A stretch of DNA of 64,000 nucleotides from positions 116,525 through 180,524 of the forward strand of contig CAJNOI010000134.1 of the NCBI GenBank assembly GCA_905250115.1, given 5' to 3'. The notes under the pieces are model-generated. The model was not told the origin of the DNA. It ran no database searches and saw nothing but the letters and a program-made list of their open reading frames with translations. Every line of letters begins with the position of its first letter. Positions within the stretch are counted from its first letter, which is position 1. Positions 46,393 through 57,992 of the stretch are shown one piece after another. The translations under genes were made by a program, and so were the position numbers. Source of the stretch: Adineta steineri. Its lineage: Eukaryota > Rotifera > Eurotatoria > Adinetida > Adinetidae.

Positions 46393-49300
46393 CTCTTTCA
46401 GTAAATCAACCAAAGTTTTGTCCAGCAGCTATGTGGAATTTCAATGGAATCACTGTTGCTAATGAATCAACTGCTGGCCGACATCCTCACGCCTTTTTTG
46501 TGGACATAAACAATACAGCTTATGTCGCTAATCAAGACAAGAACATAATTGTAATATGGCAAGAAGGGAGTGTCAATCCAACAAAGATCATTACCGGTAA
46601 TTTTGCAATGCCTTATTCTCTCTTTGTGACATCAAATGGTGATATTTATATTGATGATGGTAATCACAATGGTCGAGTACAAAGATGGAATGCCGCTACA
46701 AGTACGTTTGTCACAGTGATGAATGTCAACTCACTATGTGCCGGTTTGTTTGTCGATATCCATGATACTCTTTACTGTTCAATATATTTTGACCATCAGG
46801 TAGTGAAAAGATCATTACATGATTCTGCGATGACTTCAAATCGTGTTGCTGCTGGAATAGGTATTGCAGGATCCGATTCAAATCAACTAGCTGGTCCTCG
46901 TGGAATCTTTGTTGATGTGAACTTGGATTTATATGTGGCAGATTGTGAGAATAACCGTGTTCAGTTATTTCAGTCGGGAGAATTACATGGCATCACAGTA
47001 GCTGGAAGTGGATCACTAAATCCAACAATTACACTTCATTATCCAGCTGGAGTTATATTAGATGCTGATAAATATTTATTTATTGTGGATTCTGGCAATG
47101 ATCGCATTGTTGGTTCAAGCTTGAATGGTTTTCGATGTTTAGCTGGATGTTATGGACAAGGATCACAATCCAATCAATTGTCTGCTCCATCCACTTTTAG
47201 TTTCGATCATTTTGGAAACATGTTTGTTACTGATCAATATAATCATCGCATTCAAAAATTTCAATACTTGGAAGAATCATGTGGTAAGTTTAGAATAATT
47301 GAATAAAGTCTCTAATATGATTTCAATCAATATTTATTCGGAGAATGAAACTCCTGATAGATTTCGAACTGAATTATTGAATATTAAAATCTAGATTTCA
47401 AGTTTCATCCTAATATACTATTTGTATAAAATACAAACCTTGCTTATTCATAATTTTCTAGAAAAGTCAATCGATAACATTATCGTCATGTTAGTTGCAT
47501 GATGCAGATGAATATTAAAATATCTATGTATTTAGTAGGAAAATCAGAGATGATTTCAGTCCTTTTTGTTGAAGTTTCTTTATAAATTTTCTTTGATTCA
47601 TCATCATCTGAACTCACTTACTGCTACTGACTGTAAAAAATAATGAACACAATGATTTTATGAAACGTAAGACATTCATGACAAGTAGCAGTTCTCGCGT
47701 CCAATTTGATATTTCAGAACAAAATAAGTTTCTCAAATTGCTTTCAAATCAACAAAAACTCATTTTACATAGTTGTTCAATGTGCTTCCAAATTCGTAGA
47801 TATAAAATGTCTGTCAGAGAGAAATGATCCTATGCTCGAGTGTTAACCACAAATCGTAGTGCAATTATAGAGATTCAGCATATCACCTTTAGTCTCGAGA
47901 TGAGAAAACGATTATGTTATATTTGCAGTCATGCTTTTGATCGACGAACGAGAATAGAATCAGGATTATCACAAAGGAGTGAGATTCGAATTTAGGTCAA
48001 TGTCTAATAAGAAGTAATTAAGGAATCGCTCTTGTAATGTTTCAACAGTGGATCGAGTATGAGAATATTTTGATTTTCTAAGATTAGTCCAGAAGAGTAC
48101 TCGTTATAGTATACGAAGTCTTATAATATTTCCTTATTGTAATTATTACAACTTCTCTCGGAAGGAACATGCGGCTTTTAAGGGCTAACATTGATACTTA
48201 TTGTAAGGACGTTAGATAGATATTTTATTTCATGTTTCTCTGCATTTCTCTATTAAAAGCATTGCTCTGAAACAAACTAAAAATATGTGCAATTACTTCT
48301 TTTCTTTATTGTAAATACAAATACTCATTGATTTTTTTCATTTAATAGGTGACTCATCACTAATAGAAACAATGTATTCATTATCACTGACCTCGAATAG
48401 TGCAACTTATTTTCAAGATTGTTCAGAGCTAGATTCATATTATGAAGCGATACAAATGAACATCAGTATGACTGGACATTATACTTTTCTAATCAAAAGC
48501 GAGATGAAATCCACACATGCTTATATCTACGTAAATAACTTCAATCCATTCGATATGTCCAAAAATTTGCTGAGTCTTAGTGGAGACTCTGGTAATCAAG
48601 GTCAATTTCAACTCTCAGTTGTTCTTGAAGCTAACATGATATATGTTGTCGTTATAACAACATCTTCTCCGAATTTAATGGGGAACGTTTTAATTCAAGG
48701 ATCTGGCTCAAGCTATATTGGTTTCAATCGTATTTGTAAGTATATATAGTATTTTAATGGATAATCAGCTGCATTTATTCATCATCGATAAAAAAATATA
48801 GATAAACTCAATCTCATAGAGACTAAGATTCATATCACTTCCAGTCGCTTTCGTTAACTGTATCTGAGAGAGAAAGTAAATTTTCATATTATTTACATTT
48901 ATTTACATATTATACAAAACTGAATCGACTTTCTTTTTGTTAGTGAACACTCCATCAGTTGTTCAAACACCTTATACACCAGACTTGACAACGAACAATC
49001 CAACGTATTTACTTAGTTGTTCAAGTTCAAGTTCTAGCTATGAAGCGATACAAGTCCACGTTCGTAGAAGTGGTTTTTACACTTTCTTCAGCAAAAGCAA
49101 TATGGACACATATGGCTCTATTTACAAAGATTATTTCAATCCATCCAATCCAAATGAAAATCGACTCAATTACGATGATGACAGCTGCAGTACAGATCAG
49201 TTTAAATTTACAACTGCTCTTGAAACCAGTATCACATATATATTGATTGTGACAACGTCCAGCCCTAATCCAACAGGCGCATTCTCGATCTTTGTATCCG

Positions 49301-49952
49301 GTCCAGACAGAGTTGATCTCAAGAATATTAGTAAGTGTTTGCATTAGAACTATTAAATGGATATCTGTTGACATCAGCTTGAGCATTTAGTTGAGTTTAC
49401 CATATCCGCAAATAAAAACTTGTTTTGCAAGGTAATATTTGTACTATACAACGATAGTTTTACACAAAGAGTTACATTAACCTCATCAAATAACAGAATA
49501 TGATGGATAGCATCAGAACAATACCTATGAATTCGAATTTGTTAGGGTAGGCGTGGGTGTGGGTGTATCTGAAATGCAATATTCAAATCCACACTCACCC
49601 TTAAGATAGTATTAACTTATATATTAAGTTGAATGATTGATTTTTTTATTTAGATATTTCATGTACATCTACTTTTACAACTCCATTCAGTAAGTAAAAG
49701 ATTATAACTTTCTATAATATTAAATTAGTTGCAAATGTTTTAAAATATATATATATTCGTTTTTCTGATCATTGTAGTATTTCAAAGAGATAAAAATGAT
49801 TTAGTTTTCTAAATAATTAATTCTAATAGAAAAATTGATCTTGTCTTTTAGCAACAACAACGAAACCATCATATGCTTGCATGAATTATCATCCTACATG
49901 GATATTAATTATGATTTGTTCAATTATTAATTTACTGAAAAAACTAATCTAA
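46393..49952 (+). CDS. NHL propeller with two beta domains and anchor tail, no first exon (gene D)
   Basis: Exons: 46393-47283 (NHL propeller, starting LSVNQPKFCPAAMWN), 48349-48735 and 48944-49330 (beta domains), 49654-49689 (Ser/Thr exon), 49852-49952 (tail SSYACMNYHPTWILIMICSI and a hydrophobic end). All junctions are phase 1. No signal-peptide exon is found upstream: the sequence before the NHL exon matches an internal intron of gene C, so D looks like the 3' part of a C-type gene whose 5' part was lost. It may be a silent partial copy, may use an unseen start, or may be spliced as extra exons of C. Relative to A it lacks the beta domain of A's exon 3, a deletion ending at the hairpin at 49545. 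Confidence 0.7.
49545..49602. repeat. Hairpin element in gene D at a deletion junction
   Basis: The left arm is AGGGTAGGCGTGGGTGTGGG and the right arm ATCCACACTCACCCTTAAG. Same element as 14264-14330. Left of it D matches A's intron 2 (to about 13305); at and right of it D matches A's intron 3. Confidence 0.8.
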
Positions 49953-50100
49953 TCTAATATTTATTCTCATATTCGTTTCATAATTCAGCTTATATCATTT
50001 AATATTGGTTTGCTTTTTATCTTATCAATAAATTCATATAATCAACTATTCTGTAAGTTCGAAAAACTAATTTGAATATTTTTACAGAGCAGGATGACAA

Positions 50101-50146
50101 TGTTGAGGGAGTGGGCGTGGGTATGGATGGATGTTTTTTAAAATAA
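50101..50146 (+). repeat. Single G-rich arm downstream of gene D
   Basis: TGTTGAGGGAGTGGGCGTGG, then GTATGGATGGATG. It corresponds to the arms after A (14814) and B (34505); a right arm is absent. Confidence 0.6.
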
Positions 50147-50388
50147 AATGAGCTGTAAACTCATCTCGATAATGATAAAAGATATAATTTTCATACTTTT
50201 ATATAGTCAAATACCTTTTTTTACATGGAAATTTCCAAATGAAATCAGTTCACCAATTACAGCGCGATAGCTTAAACACAATAATGTAAACCATTACACA
50301 GTTGTTATTCATTATATTTATCTTTAGTATCTATATATTCAATATATTCACATTAATAGAAAATGACCAAATATATATGAGTAAATCA

Positions 50389-50459
50389 TCTTGAGGGTGT
50401 GAGTGGATGGCGATATTATATTCTTCTCCTTACCCATGTTCACACTCACCCCCACCCTT
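50389..50459. repeat. Hairpin element at the end of the inverted duplication
   Basis: The left arm is TCTTGAGGGTGTGAGTGGAT and the right arm TTCACACTCACCCCCACCCT. The similarity with 626-2706 (inverted) begins directly to its right. Confidence 0.8.
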
Positions 50460-52265
50460 TCTATTCTTAAATAATCGTTTAATTGAGAGATTTTTTTATA
50501 ATTTTCTTTTATTTATCAATGAAATAGAAAAATTATTTAATTATTCTAATTGAATAAAATTGGGTGAATCATTTTGTTATCGAATAAAATTTTATAAAAT
50601 ATACTTTATTTATTTTTTATTTAGATTTTAGAAATAAATTCAAATATTTTATTTTTGATTTTTTAATATTTAAATGTAAAAATAATTTTTTCTTTGAAAA
50701 ATGAGATTTTCTTGATTTAATTTTTCCATTTTGACAGATTTCATTCTTTTTCTTCTCCCTTCCCTTTTTCTCAATAAATCATAAAATCACAATAATAAAC
50801 CTAATAAAATTTCTATTTTGAAGTTTTCTTTATTAATTTAAATGTTTTTCGCAATTTGAAAAATAGTTTATTTGATTCATTCAACAAAAATTCTGTTCGA
50901 ATTACTTTGTTCATCTTAGTTTTTTAGTTTGAAATTAAAATTAACAAATATTTATTTATTTTCGAAAATAAAAGTCGAAATTTTATTAAATTAAACTGGA
51001 AATATTTTTAATTTCAAGTTTTTTTATATTTTTGGATTCGATAATTATAATAATCAGCAACATAAAGATTTCCTTCATTATCAAATGATAAACCTGTGGG
51101 AAAATTTAATTGATTTAATTGCTTTCCTAAACCATTTCCGCCAACAACAAGTTCACCTTCTTTATCTCCTTCACACCAACGCATTATTCGATGATTCCAA
51201 CAGTCTGCCACATAGATTTGACCCAAATGATCAACAATCACTCCTTGAGGTTGATGTAATTGTTTGAGACTATTTCCAAGACCATTTCCTCCAGCAGCAA
51301 CTTCACCTTCTTTTGCACCTTTTTTCCATTTCATTACACGATGATTGTTCTGATCTGATATATAAAGTGAATCGTTTTCATCAATAAATATATTATGAGG
51401 ACCATTTAGTTGATTAACATGATTTCCTTGACCATTTCCACCTGCTACTAATTCACCTTTTTTATCTCCTTGTTTCCATCGTCTTACTTCATTATTCACA
51501 TAATCAGAAACATAAATAAGTCCATTTTTATCGATTGTCAGACCATAACAATCAATATTTGAAATAAGAATTTGTTGATTTGTTTGATTTTGATCAAAAT
51601 AACGAATTACTCGTCTGTTCATATAATCAGAAATAATAAAAGAATTATTTTTTTATCAAAAATTATATTTGTTGGATAATTCAATTGGTTATTTTGATTC
51701 CCTCTTCCATTTCCACCTGCAATGATCTCACCCTCATTTGAATTCAATTTCCATTTAACAATACGATGATTATAAGAATCAGCAACATAAATTGATTTAT
51801 CATTATCAATAAAAATCCCTTCGGGCCAATAGAGTTGATTTAATTCTTGTCCTTTCCTATGTCCTCCAGCAACAGTAGTTGCAAACTTTTGAAATTTACT
51901 CTTTTGTTCTAAAAAAAAAGATCTTCATTCAATTCAAATTTTTTAATTAAAAATTCTTTTTTTGATTTTTATAAAATTTTAATTTAGTAAAATATTGTTA
52001 AATGAGAATCGTTTTTATTTCGATGTTTTAAATAATATCGATTAAAAATTTCATTTATTCTCAGAAAATTTGTTACTTTGAGAAGAATTTTTATTTAATG
52101 AAACATACTTTGTTTTATTTGAGATTGAGCTGATATTTCGTTTGTTGTTGTTGTTGGATTCTGCGATGTAGTTGCTGTACTATTTAAAGACTGATTTAAT
52201 TGATACCAATCTGTAGGCATGTTTATATGAAAGAATGTTTTCGAGTAACAAGCACAGTAAATAAT
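50460..52265 (-). repeat. Inverted segmental duplication, right arm
   Basis: Reverse-complement partner of 626-2706: NHL exons, intron and AT-rich 3' flank. Divergence is clear but modest, with indels of up to about 230 bp. Confidence 0.75.
51014..52265 (-). pseudogene. NHL-repeat propeller gene with a frameshift (NHL-4)
   Basis: Inverted paralogue of NHL-1. Exon a is 52265-52109 (a Thr-rich linker containing NPTTTTNEISAQSQ, with more 5' sequence than NHL-1 retains); exon b is 51908-51014, phase 1. Exon b is one nucleotide short: at the T run 51648-51654 on the plus strand, NHL-1 has one more base (GATAAAGAAAAT against GATAAAAAAAT), so the first propeller blades and the last four are in different frames. 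Downstream of the shift the frame is fully open with intact blades (LYISDQNNHRVMKWKKGAKE) to IQKYKKT. Either a recent pseudogene or an assembly error in a homopolymer. An upstream exon (acceptor at 52266) is expected but not identified. Confidence 0.75.
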
Positions 52266-52452
52266 CTACAAATAAAATTAGCATCATAACTGAATTTAAA
52301 TAAAAATTATTCAAGTATCAGACTCTCTGGTTATAATTGTGCGTATTTATTATTCGAGTACGTTTCTTTTGAGTATTCTTATTAATTATCAATCCCAATA
52401 ACGTGACTCGTAGTGAATGCATTCTTACGCTATCGTATGTTGCAAATAAAAT

Positions 52453-52525
52453 TAGGGTGTGGGTAGCTAGAGTGTGACGTGTAGATGTCGGTGTTGAATT
52501 ACTCCACACACACATACATACCCTC
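52453..52525. repeat. G-rich/C-rich hairpin element
   Basis: The left arm is TTAGGGTGTGGGTAGCTAGA and the right arm CCACACACACATACATACCC. It lies about 190 bp upstream of the recognised part of NHL-4. Confidence 0.65.
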
Positions 52526-53582
52526 GAATAAATAAGAGAAATAATTTTAAACAGTTATATCATATAGAAAAATGTGTTAAGAGGAGAAAAAAGCTATTAT
52601 ATGAAGATTTAATTATAATATAAAATAATTTATCAAACATTATTTGATTATTTTTGACAAAATGATAGTTCTACTAAATAAATATTAGAATAATCGATTC
52701 TTTTTTCCTTGATTTGTTTATATTGACTTGCTTCTTCAGGATTATTTCGTGCAATATGAAAACAGCCAAAAACTTACCACGTCAACAATAATTTAGAATG
52801 AATGAATTATGTGCTAGAATTCTTGATAATATTTTTTACTTTTTTAATATATGTTGGAAGCTAGTGATGAAGGTAGTGTCTTAAAATGATGAAGTTATTT
52901 TTTTGCAAGTGACAAACAAAAACTAAAGTTGGTGAATCCAAAAAAAATTATCAGAATTTAAAAGCAATAACAATATAAAAATATACTAAGTAATCAATCA
53001 GTTGTGTTTTTTTTTCTTTTTATTAAAAGAGAAAGAACACTGTATAATTCCATTTAAAACCATGTGAACAAGGAAAAGAAAAAAAATTGACTTCCTACAT
53101 GGCTGCTGGTATAAAAAGACATTCCGCGAAAGAATAGACGCTATTAAACATGCTCAATGTCAGTAACAATGACGATGATATCAGATTCAAATAACAAAAC
53201 ATATAACTTCTTATGGGTTCTAAATCAAGAATATATGGGTGTTGTTGATTCGAAGTGAGAATTTGATCAAAATTTATTATTCTTTTCCATTCAAAGAATA
53301 TTATCATTGATAGTTTTAGTGTGAAAATATCGATACTATCATTCTGAGAGATGAGTAGTATTCGTTTTTCCAAATTAACAATTCATCAAAATTCGAAGCT
53401 TCGTGTCGCATTTTACGTAAAAAGCTCTGAATGAAATTGTTTTTCAATTAATTTAAAAAAAACTATATTTTTAACTGAACTTTCTCCAATAATAAAAAAT
53501 AAAATAAGTTTACAAAAATCTACAAATTCAACTGCATAATGATTGATTTGATCTATCTAAGAACGTAAGATTGATTATCATT
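52526..53582. other. Intergenic between NHL-4 and PEPCK
   Basis: AT-rich. The open frame 53095-53373 (minus) has no domain or paralogue and is not called. Confidence 0.5.
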
Positions 53583-55918
53583 TTAATTTATTTGTGATAT
53601 ACGTTGTTTTTGTTGTTCAATTTGAATACGAATATCATGTGGTAAATCATCACCTAATTGTCCATCAAGCCATGATAATGTTTCTTCGATATCATCTTTC
53701 CAATAGTCTTTTGGTACACTCATTAATTTATCCCAATCAACGATAAGACCTTGAAGATTAATCGAATCTTTTTTTGGTATAAGACCAACCGATGATATCT
53801 CAGCAATATCTTCACCATTTGTACGTCGAACAATCCAATCAAGTACACGAATATTATCACCTAAAAATGAATTGATTTTCTTTTATATTTCTATTTAAAT
53901 ATTTTTACCAAATCCTGGCCAAAGAAATTTCTTATTTTCATCCAAACGAAACCAATTTACATGAAAGATTTTTGGTAACTAAATAGAATCGTTATAGATA
54001 AATAATTTCATTTTTTCGTAAATTTACTTTATTTTTAGGATCTTTTTCAAAATCAAGCCAATGTTGAATATAATGTCCAAAATTATAACCAACAAAAGGT
54101 CTAAAGATAATATATAGAAAACAAAAAACAAACTGTAAGTTTATACTACCGCATAGCAAATGGATCATGCATAATTTGTTTTCCTGTATGTTCAGCAGCT
54201 GCCGTTGTTTCTGATTTAAGTTGTGAAGCAAGAAATATTCCATGTTTCCAATCAAATGATTCAATAACAAGTGGAACACCTTCTGGTCTTCGTCCACCAA
54301 AAATAATAGCTGATATAGGTACACCAGCTGGATCTTCCCATCTATCATGTATAATAGGACATTGTCGTGCTGGACAACAAAATCTTGCATTTGGATGACT
54401 TGATTTTTTTGTTTTATCTTCTCCTAGTTTATATCGTTCACCAGTCCAAGAAATAATTTCCGTACCAGGTGGTGTTTCATTTTCAAGACCTTCCCAATAA
54501 AATCCACCATCAGCTGTTTCACCAACATTAGTAAATATAGAATTTTTTAAACAGGTTAAAATAGCATTCGGATTTGTTTTCATATTTGTACCACTTAAAA
54601 GAAAGAAGAAGAAAAAATCGAAAGATTTATTTTAATAATAATTATAAACGAAAACAATTTTACGGTGCAACACCAAAGAAACCAGTTTCGGGATTAATAG
54701 CTCTTAATTCACCTGTTTGTTTATCAAATCTCATCCAAGCTATATCATCACCAATACATCGAACAGTATAACCAGGCATTGTTGGTGTTAACATAGCTAG
54801 ATTTGTTTTACCACATGCTGATGGAAAAGCAGCAGCAATAAATTTTTCTTCACCTTTGGGATTTGTTATTGACATGATTAGCATATGTTCAGCTAACCCT
54901 ATTTATTGAAAAAAACACATTCATTTTTTTTTGTTTTCGTAATAAAGTGTACATACATCCTTCATCGTAAGCAATACGACCGGCAATACGTAAAGCAAAA
55001 CATTTTTTACCAAGTAAACTATTACCACCATAACCGGATCCATAACTAATTACTTTTCGAATATCCGGAAAATGACAAATCTGAAATTAAAATGTATACA
55101 ATAGATGAAATATACTTTGTAGTAACTTACAAGTATTTTTTCTGGATTACATGGCCAATTATTAATAATCTTTTGTGTATGTGGACGAGGAACGCCTAAA
55201 TGAATAAGATTTTTTTTATGAGAGAAACGAAAGATGTATTTACCGGTTGAATGAAGACATTTAACAAATTCTTCATTATGTCGAAGATGTTTCCAAATTT
55301 CTGATGAAACACGTGTCATTATTCTCATTGAAAGTAATACATAATTCGAATCTGTTATTTGTACACCAATTTTACTTAATGGAGAACCAATTGGTCCCAT
55401 ACTAAATGGAATAACATAAAGCATTCGTCCAGCCATACATCCAGGAAGTCTATCATCAAGTTCTTGTTTCATATCACTAGGTGACATCCATTGACCAAGT
55501 ACACATTTGACGCCTTCTCGTGAATGTGGTATTGATGCATATTTATTATTTGTAACAATAAATGTTTTTGATTCAACACGAGCAACATCCCGAGGATCTG
55601 TCCAACAGATATAAGAATTTTCATATTTTGTTAATTTTGTTAAGGTACCACGTTCAACAAGTTTATTTGTAACCATTTCAGCTTCTTCTTCTGATCCATC
55701 ACAAATATATACAGCACGGGGTGCACACAATTGTATCTAGATTATAAGAAAAAAAATTTAAATTAAATCAAAGAATAATTTTTGTTTACCATTTGAGCAA
55801 GCCATGTTTGTACTTGATGTGGAAGAGATTGAAAATCACCTTTAGTTATAGGTACATTACCAACTTGTTGAATTGTAATATAATGTACTTCAACAAATGG
55901 AACGTTAACATCTTCCAT
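53583..55918 (-). CDS. PCK: Phosphoenolpyruvate carboxykinase (GTP)
   Basis: Converts oxaloacetate + GTP to phosphoenolpyruvate + CO2 + GDP, the committed step of gluconeogenesis. Nine exons on the minus strand: 55918-55790, 55736-55244, 55195-55131, 55080-54957, 54898-54664, 54593-54150, 54100-54028, 53978-53909 and 53860-53583. All splice sites are GT..AG, and the joined frame is 636 residues, the normal length for this family. Seen in order: [20 protein letters not shown] near the N-terminus, [20 protein letters not shown], the P-loop [13 protein letters not shown], the metal-binding [65 protein letters not shown] and [17 protein letters not shown]. No mitochondrial presequence is evident from this start, but an AG acceptor just upstream allows a further 5' exon. 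Nothing in the active site looks damaged. Confidence 0.97.
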
Positions 55919-56720
55919 TTCGATTGAATCTAAAAAAATAGATTGACCTAAAAAACTTATTTGTATATAATAAAAAGTAGTGCAACGGGTTACTGATGAT
56001 ATAAGAATAAAAGATGAGATCGATTATATATTAATACTGATGGGTTATTTTGGGTATTCGTAAATAAACATTCTCTATTATCGCTGGTGTTGTCAGATGG
56101 AGAAAAATACCAAGATAATACACAGAAAGAAACGAGAAAAAAAATAATCTAGATTACGGCAAAAAAAAAGAGAACGATTAAATCTAAGTACATTTGGGAT
56201 GATACAGCACTCTCGCGTTCCATCGCTCGTTTCTCTAAAAGAATTTCACACTTGTAACGAACAGGAAGAGAAAAAAAACGTATTGGATAATAACATGGAT
56301 CAATATAGAGAAAGCTGGAAAAGATGACACTCTCGTTATTTTTTTTTTAATGATTTGATTGTAGCAGATATTTTTTCCTTTAGAATGATGTCACTTTGTT
56401 TTCTTAAAATAATAATAAACAATATTCTTTATTTATCATAACGTGAAATGGTCACGATGCCCTATATTCTTCTTCTATATTTTTATGTACTGCTTTATCC
56501 TTTTCTCTTTCGATTCCTATCTTCTTGTATGTATATTTTTGGAATGACAGTATCAATTTGCCGTTCTGTCATACATATGTTTTTCTCTCATACATGCCCT
56601 CGAGGCGCGCATCTATCTCTTCCACATGGTATAACCTAACCTTTATTCTCTTACAAAATAAGATCAAATTTATAAAATTCAATCAATATAGTGCATTTGC
56701 ACAATTCTTTTTATTGTTAT
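55919..56720. other. Intergenic between PEPCK and the oxidoreductase
   Basis: Upstream (promoter-side) sequence of PEPCK and 3' flank of the Gfo/Idh/MocA gene. The small open frames near 56448-56767 have no recognisable features. Confidence 0.5.
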
Positions 56721-57992
56721 TTATTCGTTTAATTCAGTCCATTTTTCAGTATTATTTTTGCTATTAGCTAAACAAGTTTCAATAAATGCCATTCCACGAA
56801 CACCTTCTTTAATACTCGGAAAATCTTCCCATTGTTCTGATGGATTTTTTTCGTTGTTAGTCTTTGCACAAATTGTTCGTTTAAAATTACGATAGATATT
56901 TGCAAATGCTTCAATATAACCTTCGGGATGTCCAGCTGGTACTCGTGTATTATGTATTGCACTTTGTGAAAGATATTGTGTTCCTGTACGATAAATTTCT
57001 GTGGGACTATCAAACCATCGTACTGCAAGTGTATTACAATCACCATGTTGCCATTCGATAGAACCATTTTCACCATAAACACGAATTTTTAAATTATTTT
57101 CTTCACCCGTACATATCTTCAAAAATATAGAATGATTATTTTTTGATTAAAGATTTCATGTGATAACATACCTGTGAAGCCATTAAAACACCACTTGCTC
57201 CATTATTAAATCGTAAAAGTACACTAGCATCATCATCAAGTTGACGACTTTCAACAACTGATCGTAAATCAGCACATACATGAGTAACTTGAAGACCAGT
57301 AATATATTCAGCTAAATTAAATGCATGTACACCAATATCACCTAAACATCCAGATGGACCACTTTGTTTAGGATCAAGACGCCATTTAGCTTGTTTTGAA
57401 TTAACATCTTCATGACTTAACCAACCTTGTGGATATTCAACATAAACTTTACGAATTAAACCAAGATCATTACGTGCAATCATTTGACGTGCTTGTTTAA
57501 CCATTGGATAACCTGTGTATGTATGTGTTAAACAAAGAGTACGACCAGTTTCATTGATAATTTGTGAAAGTTCATGTGCTTCGTTAAGTGAAAAACATAG
57601 AGGTTTATCAAGAACAACATCAAAACCAGCACGAAGAGCAAGAACAGCAGGTTCATAATGAACATGATTGGGCGTGACAATTGCGACAAAATCCATACCT
57701 GAAATAATAAAAAAAATAATTAAATTTATTAACGATACTCTTTAATACCTTTCGATTTTTGTTCTTGTTCAATCATTTCTTTATATGAACCATAAACTCG
57801 ATCTTCTGAAAGTCCTAATTGTTTACCCATTTCACGAGACTTTTCAGGATCAGAACTAAAAGCACCACATACTAATTGAATTTCACCATCAAGACAAGCT
57901 GCTGTACGATGTACAGCACCAATAAATGCACCTGGACCACCACCGATCATACCCATTCGTAATTTACTTGTAGAAATTGTTGATGATGTCAT
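56721..57992 (-). CDS. Gfo/Idh/MocA-family NAD(P)-dependent oxidoreductase
   Basis: Three exons, 57992-57749, 57698-57172 and 57116-56721, with introns of 50-55 nt, give 388 residues, a typical length. The N-terminal Rossmann fold shows GMIGGGPGAFIGAVHRTA; the second part of the fold ends in DFVAIVTPNHVHYEPAVLAL, followed by the family's E/D-K-P motif as VVLDKPLCFS. The C-terminal alpha/beta half contains LTHTYTGYPMVKQARQMI and the active-site-region GDIGVHAFNLAEYITG, with the Asp and His typical of sugar- and inositol-dehydrogenases of this family. It probably oxidises a sugar, inositol or related polyol; the substrate is not deducible. Sequence of this kind is commoner in bacteria than in animals, so an old horizontal transfer is possible. 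Same strand as PEPCK, about 800 bp away, separate promoter. Confidence 0.9.

Larger units (their letters stand above)
47300..50297 (+). repeat. Tandem segmental duplication, unit 2, 3' part (matches 31380-34750)
   Basis: Introns, exons and 3' flank match gene B, including blocks with no coding function such as TAGTTGCATGAT..AGATG and AAATCAGTTCACCAATTA. Confidence 0.85.
49953..51013. other. 3' flank of gene D and flank of NHL-4
   Basis: It contains the end of the B/D duplication, a single arm at 50101, a hairpin at 50389 and part of the inverted duplication. No gene is present. Confidence 0.5.

Noticed and set aside
52318-52515. Minus-strand open frame with Thr-rich start
   Set aside because: Crosses the hairpin at 52453-52525; no paralogue carries it.
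54574-54771. Plus-strand open frame opposite PEPCK
   Set aside because: Antisense shadow of conserved PEPCK exons and an intron.
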